Source: Brevibacterium ihuae
GTDB taxonomy: Bacteria > Actinomycetota > Actinomycetes > Actinomycetales > Brevibacteriaceae
Length of the DNA stretch: 64,000 nucleotides
NCBI RefSeq assembly: GCF_900184225.1
Contig: NZ_FXWZ01000003.1
Coordinates: 745,683 to 809,682 of the forward strand
Direction: 5' to 3'
The translations under genes were made by a program, and so were the position numbers. The notes under the pieces are model-generated. The model made no database searches, was not told where the DNA came from, and was given only the letters and a program-made list of their open reading frames with translations. Within the stretch, counting starts at the first letter, position 1, and each line of letters begins with the position of its first letter. Of the stretch, positions 59,769-64,000 are shown piece by piece.

Positions 59769-61274
59769 ATGACGCGAATCACGTGCCCCGTCCTATCGAC
59801 CAAGGTCACCTCCGCCGAGGAGGCCGCGAAGCACATCCGCCACGGCATGAACGTGGGCATGAGCGGATTCACCGGCTGCGGGTACCCCAAGGCCGTGCCC
59901 GGAGCCCTCGCCGAACGGATGACGGCTGCTCACGCAACAGGCGAGGACTTCACGATCGGACTGCTTACCGGCGCCTCGACCGCGGCGGAGCTCGACGGCG
60001 TGCTCGCCGACGCGAAGGGCGTGCACCTCCGCACCCCGTTCAACACCGACCCGTCGATGCGCGCGGCGATCAACTCCGGCGAGGTCGAGTACCTCGACAC
60101 CCACCTGAGCCACCTCGCCCAGCAGGTGTGGTTCGGCTACTACGGCAACCTCGACGTCGCCGTCGTCGAGGTCGCGGCGATCCTCCCCAACGGCCTGCTC
60201 GTCCCCGGGTCCTCGGTGGGCAACAACAAGACGTGGCTCGACCAGGCGGACAAGGTCATCCTCGAGGTCAACGAATGGCACCCGCGCGAGTACGAGGGCT
60301 TCCACGACGTCTACTACGGCACCAAGCTGCCTCCGCACCGGAACCCGATCCAGATCCTCGAACCCACCCAGCGGATCGGAGATCCCTACCTGGTCGTCGA
60401 CCCGGACAAGGTCGTGGCGGTCGTCCGCACGAACGGCCCGGATCGCGACAACTCCTTCGCTCCCGTCGACGACAAGTCCCGTGCGATGGCCGAGTACCTC
60501 ATCGATTTCCTCCGCCACGAGGTCAAGGCCGGGCGCATGCCGAAGAACCTGCTCCCGCTCCAGTCGGGCATCGGCAATGTCGCCAACGCCGTGCTCGAGG
60601 GCCTGCGCGATTCCGAGTTCGAGCACATGCACTCGTACACCGAGGTCATCCAGGACAATCTGCTCGGCCTGCTCGACTCCGGCAAGCTCGACTCGATCTC
60701 GGCCACCGCGTTCAGCCTGTCACGGCCCGTGGCCGAGCACTTCAACGCGAACGCCGAGTCCTACAAGGGCCGCATCCTGCTCCGCACCCAGGAGATGTCG
60801 AACCATCCGGAGATCGTGCGCCGGCTCGGCATCATCGCGATCAACGGGATGGTCGAGGCCGACATCTACGGGCACGTCAACTCGACCCACGCCTCGGGTT
60901 CGAAGATGATCAACGGGATCGGCGGCTCCGGGGACTTCGCCCGCAACGCCTTCCTCAACTTCTTCGTGTCCCCCTCGACCGCGAAGGACGGCACGATCTC
61001 CTCGATCGTGCCGATGGCCTCGCACGTCGATCACACCGAGCACGACGTCCATGTCCTCGTCACCGAGCAGGGCATCGCCGACCTTCGCGGGACCTCGCCG
61101 GTCACGCGTGCCAAGCGAGTCATCGACAACTGCGCCCACCCGGACTTCCGCGACCGGCTGCACGACTACCTCGACCGGGCGATCGCCGCCTCGCCGCAGG
61201 CCGCGCACACCCCGCACATCCTGTCCGAGGCGCTGAGCTGGCACATCCGCCTCGCCGAAGAGGGCCATATGTGA
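59769..61274 (+). CDS. Acetyl-CoA hydrolase/transferase family (succinyl-CoA:acetate CoA-transferase type)
   Basis: A 501-residue class I CoA-transferase like AarC, Cat1 or ScpC, exchanging CoA between succinyl- or propionyl-CoA and acetate. Landmarks: GMSGFTGCGYPKAVP, GLLTGASTAAELDG, the catalytic Glu292 in SYTEVIQDNLLGLLD, VEADIYGHVNSTHASGSKMINGIGGSGDFARNA and LVTEQGIADLRGTSP. It likely handles acetate or propionate overflow from acyl-CoA degradation. The start was chosen at ATG 59769 because earlier in-frame sequence lies in the palindrome region; there is no clear ribosome site, so a leaderless start near TATTCA is possible. Confidence 0.93.
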   Translation: MTRITCPVLSTKVTSAEEAAKHIRHGMNVGMSGFTGCGYPKAVPGALAERMTAAHATGEDFTIGLLTGASTAAELDGVLADAKGVHLRTPFNTDPSMRAAINSGEVEYLDTHLSHLAQQVWFGYYGNLDVAVVEVAAILPNGLLVPGSSVGNNKTWLDQADKVILEVNEWHPREYEGFHDVYYGTKLPPHRNPIQILEPTQRIGDPYLVVDPDKVVAVVRTNGPDRDNSFAPVDDKSRAMAEYLIDFLRHEVKAGRMPKNLLPLQSGIGNVANAVLEGLRDSEFEHMHSYTEVIQDNLLGLLDSGKLDSISATAFSLSRPVAEHFNANAESYKGRILLRTQEMSNHPEIVRRLGIIAINGMVEADIYGHVNSTHASGSKMINGIGGSGDFARNAFLNFFVSPSTAKDGTISSIVPMASHVDHTEHDVHVLVTEQGIADLRGTSPVTRAKRVIDNCAHPDFRDRLHDYLDRAIAASPQAAHTPHILSEALSWHIRLAEEGHM

Positions 61275-61327
61275 GACCGCTCCCGCGCGGTCGACCGCGC
61301 GGGAGCCGGCGTCCCGGCGCACCCCGC

Positions 61328-61384
61328 TGAAACAGCAAATTCCTGCGGTTCCGTTCTCAGGAACCGCAGGAAATTGCTGTTTCA
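61328..61384. repeat. Family I palindrome between convergent CoA-transferase and dctP genes
   Basis: 25-nt arms 61328-61352 and 61360-61384 (TGAAACAGC start, GCGGTTCC end) pair with one mismatch around loop GTTCTCA, the same loop as at 29562-29568. It is the longest family I copy and ends 20 bases from the dctP stop. Confidence 0.8.
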
Positions 61385-61404
61385 GGGGTGGGGCGAGGTA
61401 GGGA

Positions 61405-62694
61405 TCAGCTCGGACGGTGCGGGAGCATGACCTCTTCGAAGTAGCGCTCGCCGAACGGCACGAGGAACTCCTCATCGCCCATCGGGTACCACTCGTCGTA
61501 GTCGGAGAAGGTGCCCTCGTCCTCGTAGCCGAGCTCCTCGGCGACCCCGCGCCAGCGGTCGACGGCCTCCGGGATCGACTCGGTCGAGCCCTCGGGCAGG
61601 GTGCCGGCCTCGATGGCCTCGTCGACGAGCCCCTGCGAGGAGTTCTTCAGCTCGTTCTGCAGACCGGACTCCATCTCCTCGAAGGTGCCGCCGGCCTCGC
61701 GCACGGTCTCTGCACCGACGTAGTTCGCCTCGAGGTCGCCGCGGCGGGACTCGTTGAACTCGTCCTCCATCGAGTCGAACACGAGCTGCTGGACCGCGAG
61801 CGGCCACTCCTGCCAGGCGCTGCCCGCGTACACGCCGCCCGGGCCCCGCGCGAAGGTGACGTCGGTGGTGTAGGTCATATTCGGCGCGACCTCCATGAAG
61901 CCCGCGGCGTCGGCGGCCAGCGTGGTCGACAGGGTGCAGTCGACGGTGCCGCGCTGCAGCGCCTCGTAGGTCTCGGTGTACTGGAGGGAGACGGGCGAGG
62001 CGTTGAGCGCCTCGAGCTGTGCGGTCTGGGCGACCGAGGACGCGCGCACCTGGTTGCCGTTCCAGTCCTCGGCGGTGGTGTGCGGGTCCGCGCACATCGT
62101 CACGACGGCGCCGGCGGCGTTGAAGATGTTGAGCGGCTCGATCCCCTGATCGCGGAACTCGCTGATGAGATTCTCGTCCTGCCAGGTGAGCTCACCGATC
62201 GCAGCGTTCGCGGCGATCTCGTCGACGAGCGGCGAGGTGCCGGTGAGGGTGGTGCCGGTGACCCACGACTGGAAGACGGGGAACTGGTCGGGCTGGTAGA
62301 TCGGGAGCATGTAGGCGACGTCCACGCGACCGTCGACGAGCGCGTCGGCGAGCTCGGTGTAGCCGGCGATGCCCTGGCCATAGGTCGTCTCGACGGTGAT
62401 CTTGCCGTCGGAGAGCGTCTCGAGGTTCTCGATGAAGGCATGGGCGCGGTGGGCGTCGAGGCCCTCGCCGGACTGTGCGGAGGGCTGGTACTGGATGGTG
62501 ATCGGCTCGACGTCGGCGAACGCGGCCTTGATCTCCTCGTCCGAGGCGCCGTACTCGTATCCTTCGCCCGAGCCGCCCTCGCCTCCTCCGCCTCCGGAGC
62601 CGGCCGAGCCGGCGCAGCCGCTGAGGGCGATTCCCAGGGCCGAGGCCCCGGCGACGAGTCCGATCATCCGTGAACGCTGCGTGCGTGCTGTCAT
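61405..62694 (-). CDS. DctP-type TRAP transporter solute-binding lipoprotein
   Basis: A 429-residue predicted lipoprotein (lipobox IALSGC, Cys27) with a Gly/Ser linker, then a DctP/TRAP receptor domain: ADALVDGRVDVAYMLPIYQPDQFPVFQSWV, GNQVRASSVAQTAQLEALNASPVSLQYTETYEALQRGTVDCTL, with the conserved Arg that binds the carboxylate in QVRASS. No DctQ/DctM permease is adjacent in the window, so its partner is elsewhere or it is an orphan. AGGAGA precedes the ATG. The promoter overlaps operator g, so it belongs to the acyl-CoA regulon. Confidence 0.92.
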   Translation of the reverse strand: MTARTQRSRMIGLVAGASALGIALSGCAGSAGSGGGGGEGGSGEGYEYGASDEEIKAAFADVEPITIQYQPSAQSGEGLDAHRAHAFIENLETLSDGKITVETTYGQGIAGYTELADALVDGRVDVAYMLPIYQPDQFPVFQSWVTGTTLTGTSPLVDEIAANAAIGELTWQDENLISEFRDQGIEPLNIFNAAGAVVTMCADPHTTAEDWNGNQVRASSVAQTAQLEALNASPVSLQYTETYEALQRGTVDCTLSTTLAADAAGFMEVAPNMTYTTDVTFARGPGGVYAGSAWQEWPLAVQQLVFDSMEDEFNESRRGDLEANYVGAETVREAGGTFEEMESGLQNELKNSSQGLVDEAIEAGTLPEGSTESIPEAVDRWRGVAEELGYEDEGTFSDYDEWYPMGDEEFLVPFGERYFEEVMLPHRPS

Positions 62695-62822
62695 GCGATC
62701 TCCTGGTGTCCCGGTGCCGGACCGCTCCGTCCGCCACCACCGGTGCCCGGTCAGCGGTGCCGGACCCCCGTTGAATCCGGCGCCGTCGCGGCAGGGAGCG
62801 CGACCTCGGGCGTGAGTTCAGT

Positions 62823-62838
62823 ATGAACGTTCGATAAG
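62823..62838 (-). promoter_or_regulatory. Operator copy g of the CTGAACG regulon, between dctP and an acyl-CoA ligase
   Basis: ATGAACGTTCGATAAG in the 358-base divergent gap 62695-63052. On the minus strand TTGACG (62851-62846) followed by a CATACT-like -10 overlaps it, so binding would block dctP transcription; the ligase on the plus strand could share it. Nothing else is recognised in the gap. Confidence 0.65.
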
Positions 62839-63052
62839 TAGCCCGTCAAGGGTGTCTCAGGCCCTGATCTCCGGGGTCTCGACCGGCGTCCACGACCGTC
62901 GGACCGCACGCGGCTCAGCCCCACCCGCAGCACTGATCCTCCGCTCCGCTACCATCGGGATTGAGCGCCCGTGACCGCGGTCACCTCCCCCGGAGTCCGG
63001 CCGCGACAGCCACTGCGGGCCTCGGACCTGAGCACAGAAGAAGGACACCGCC

Positions 63053-64000
63053 ATGTCGCACTATTTCCCGCCGGGAATGCCCCGCCACCTCGACTACCCG
63101 ACTGCGGCCGTCCCCGAAGTGCTCATCGCCGCCGCGGACACCTACGGGGACCGCACCGCCGTCGTCGACGGGGAGGAGACCCTGGGCTACGACGCTATGC
63201 TCGCCGGCGCCCGCTCCGTCGCCGCCGACCTCGCCGCCCACGGGATCGGACCCGGCAGCGTCGTCGGCCTCCACATGCCGAACATCCTCCACTACTTCAC
63301 CGCGTATTACGGGGCGCTGCTCACCGGAGCGGCCGTCACCCTCGTCAACCCACTCCAGCCCGCACCGGCGCTGGCCAAGCAGCTCGCCGATGCCGGGGCG
63401 CAGGCCCTCATCACCCACCCGGCCCATCTGCGTCCGGTCACCGAGGTCGCCGAGGAGCTCGGACTCGCCCGCGTCCTCGTCACCGCACCGTCGTGGTCGG
63501 CCGATGCCGACGAGAAGCAGCTCGCCCTCGCCGCCGAGGTCACCGGGACGGGACCGTACGCCTCCTTTGCCGAGGTGCTCGCCGCGCCCGCGCCGGACTT
63601 CGAGCCCGTCCTCGCCGACCGGGACGCGGTCGCGCACTACGCCTACACCGGCGGCACCACCGGCAAGTCCAAGGGCGTGCGCGTCCTCCACCGCAACGTG
63701 CTCGACAACATCACGCAGATGGCGGCGTGGCGCCTCCATTCGACGATCGACCGGGACGAGGACGGGATCCTGCGCCTCACCCACATCGAGAGCCTCGGCA
63801 CCCCGTACGTCGTGCCGGGAGAGGCCGCGACCATCCAGGTCCCGCCGCTGTTCCACGCCCAGGGCCTGACGAGCGGGGGCATGTTCATCCTCGGCGGCGT
63901 GACGATCGTGCTGGCGGGGCGGTTCAAGCCGCAGACCTTCGTCGAGCTGACGAACCGCTGGCAGGCGGCCTACGCCTCGGGCAAACCGCCGATGTACCTC
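63053..64000 (+). CDS. AMP-dependent acyl-CoA synthetase/ligase, N-terminal part (cut by window end)
   Basis: The open frame from ATG 63053 runs to the window end (316 residues so far, normal length about 500-550). It has the adenylating-enzyme P-loop YTGGTTGKSKGVR at about 198-210 and the motif VPPLFHAQGLTSGGMF. It activates a carboxylic acid to acyl-CoA with ATP. GAAGGA precedes the ATG. Its place divergent from dctP and next to operator g suggests that it activates the acid taken up by that receptor. Confidence 0.9.
   Translation, partial: MSHYFPPGMPRHLDYPTAAVPEVLIAAADTYGDRTAVVDGEETLGYDAMLAGARSVAADLAAHGIGPGSVVGLHMPNILHYFTAYYGALLTGAAVTLVNPLQPAPALAKQLADAGAQALITHPAHLRPVTEVAEELGLARVLVTAPSWSADADEKQLALAAEVTGTGPYASFAEVLAAPAPDFEPVLADRDAVAHYAYTGGTTGKSKGVRVLHRNVLDNITQMAAWRLHSTIDRDEDGILRLTHIESLGTPYVVPGEAATIQVPPLFHAQGLTSGGMFILGGVTIVLAGRFKPQTFVELTNRWQAAYASGKPPMYL

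Overview
The window is about 64 kb of very GC-rich DNA with dense, short-spaced genes and many ATGA or GTGA overlaps. It is chromosomal DNA of an actinobacterium. Many promoters place a TANNNT -10 box 6-7 bases before the ATG (leaderless mRNAs), and the gene families (type I IPP isomerase, HisKA_3 two-component systems, FadE34-like fused acyl-CoA dehydrogenase) fit Micrococcales. A Brevibacterium-like genus is my guess from gene content; there is no rRNA, tRNA or marker gene to prove it. I see no tRNA, rRNA, CRISPR array, transposase or phage gene.

Layout. 1-9.2 kb: housekeeping and accessory metabolism (amidohydrolase end, enoyl-CoA hydratase, IPP isomerase, GH114 lipoprotein, aquaporin, PhzF-like protein, SDR, amidase-MFS pair). 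9.3-18.2 kb: two two-component systems with associated membrane proteins. The first (kinase, regulator, DUF4097 protein) shows two apparent reading-frame breaks at C/G runs. The second is next to a CPBP protease and a stand-alone homologue of its own sensor domain. 18.4-33.1 kb: acyl-CoA dehydrogenase, TetR/hydrolase pair, zinc alcohol dehydrogenases, wrbA, glpD, SulP transporter, a pterin dehydratase-glyoxalase fusion, FMN reductase and YihY. 33.5-43.4 kb and 50.2-64 kb: acyl-CoA degradation, including a minus-strand run (APH kinase, ACAD10/11-like dehydrogenase, second APH kinase, SDR, probably histidine phosphatase) that resembles 4-hydroxyacyl-CoA catabolism. It also holds CaiB and acetate-type CoA-transferases, thiolase, a TAXI-TRAP importer, a DctP receptor and an acyl-CoA ligase cut by the window end. 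43.6-50.2 kb: four tandem paralogous lipoproteins of unknown function.

How the parts work together. Seven copies of a 16-bp pseudopalindrome close to CTGAACGWNCGNTCAG lie at promoters of enoyl-CoA hydratase, the fused ACAD, the kinase/ACAD operon, thiolase, a TetR gene, an ACAD-SDR-hydratase operon and dctP. I infer one TetR-controlled catabolic regulon in which TRAP receptors import a carboxylic acid, a ligase or CoA-transferase activates it, and the dehydrogenases, hydratases, SDRs and thiolase degrade it.

Intergenic regions are unusually rich in long perfect or near-perfect palindromes with roughly 20-30 nt arms, and in 19-, 30-, 35- or about 40-bp tandem repeats. They fall into several sequence families and sit mostly at gene 3' ends. 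No mobile gene in the window explains them.
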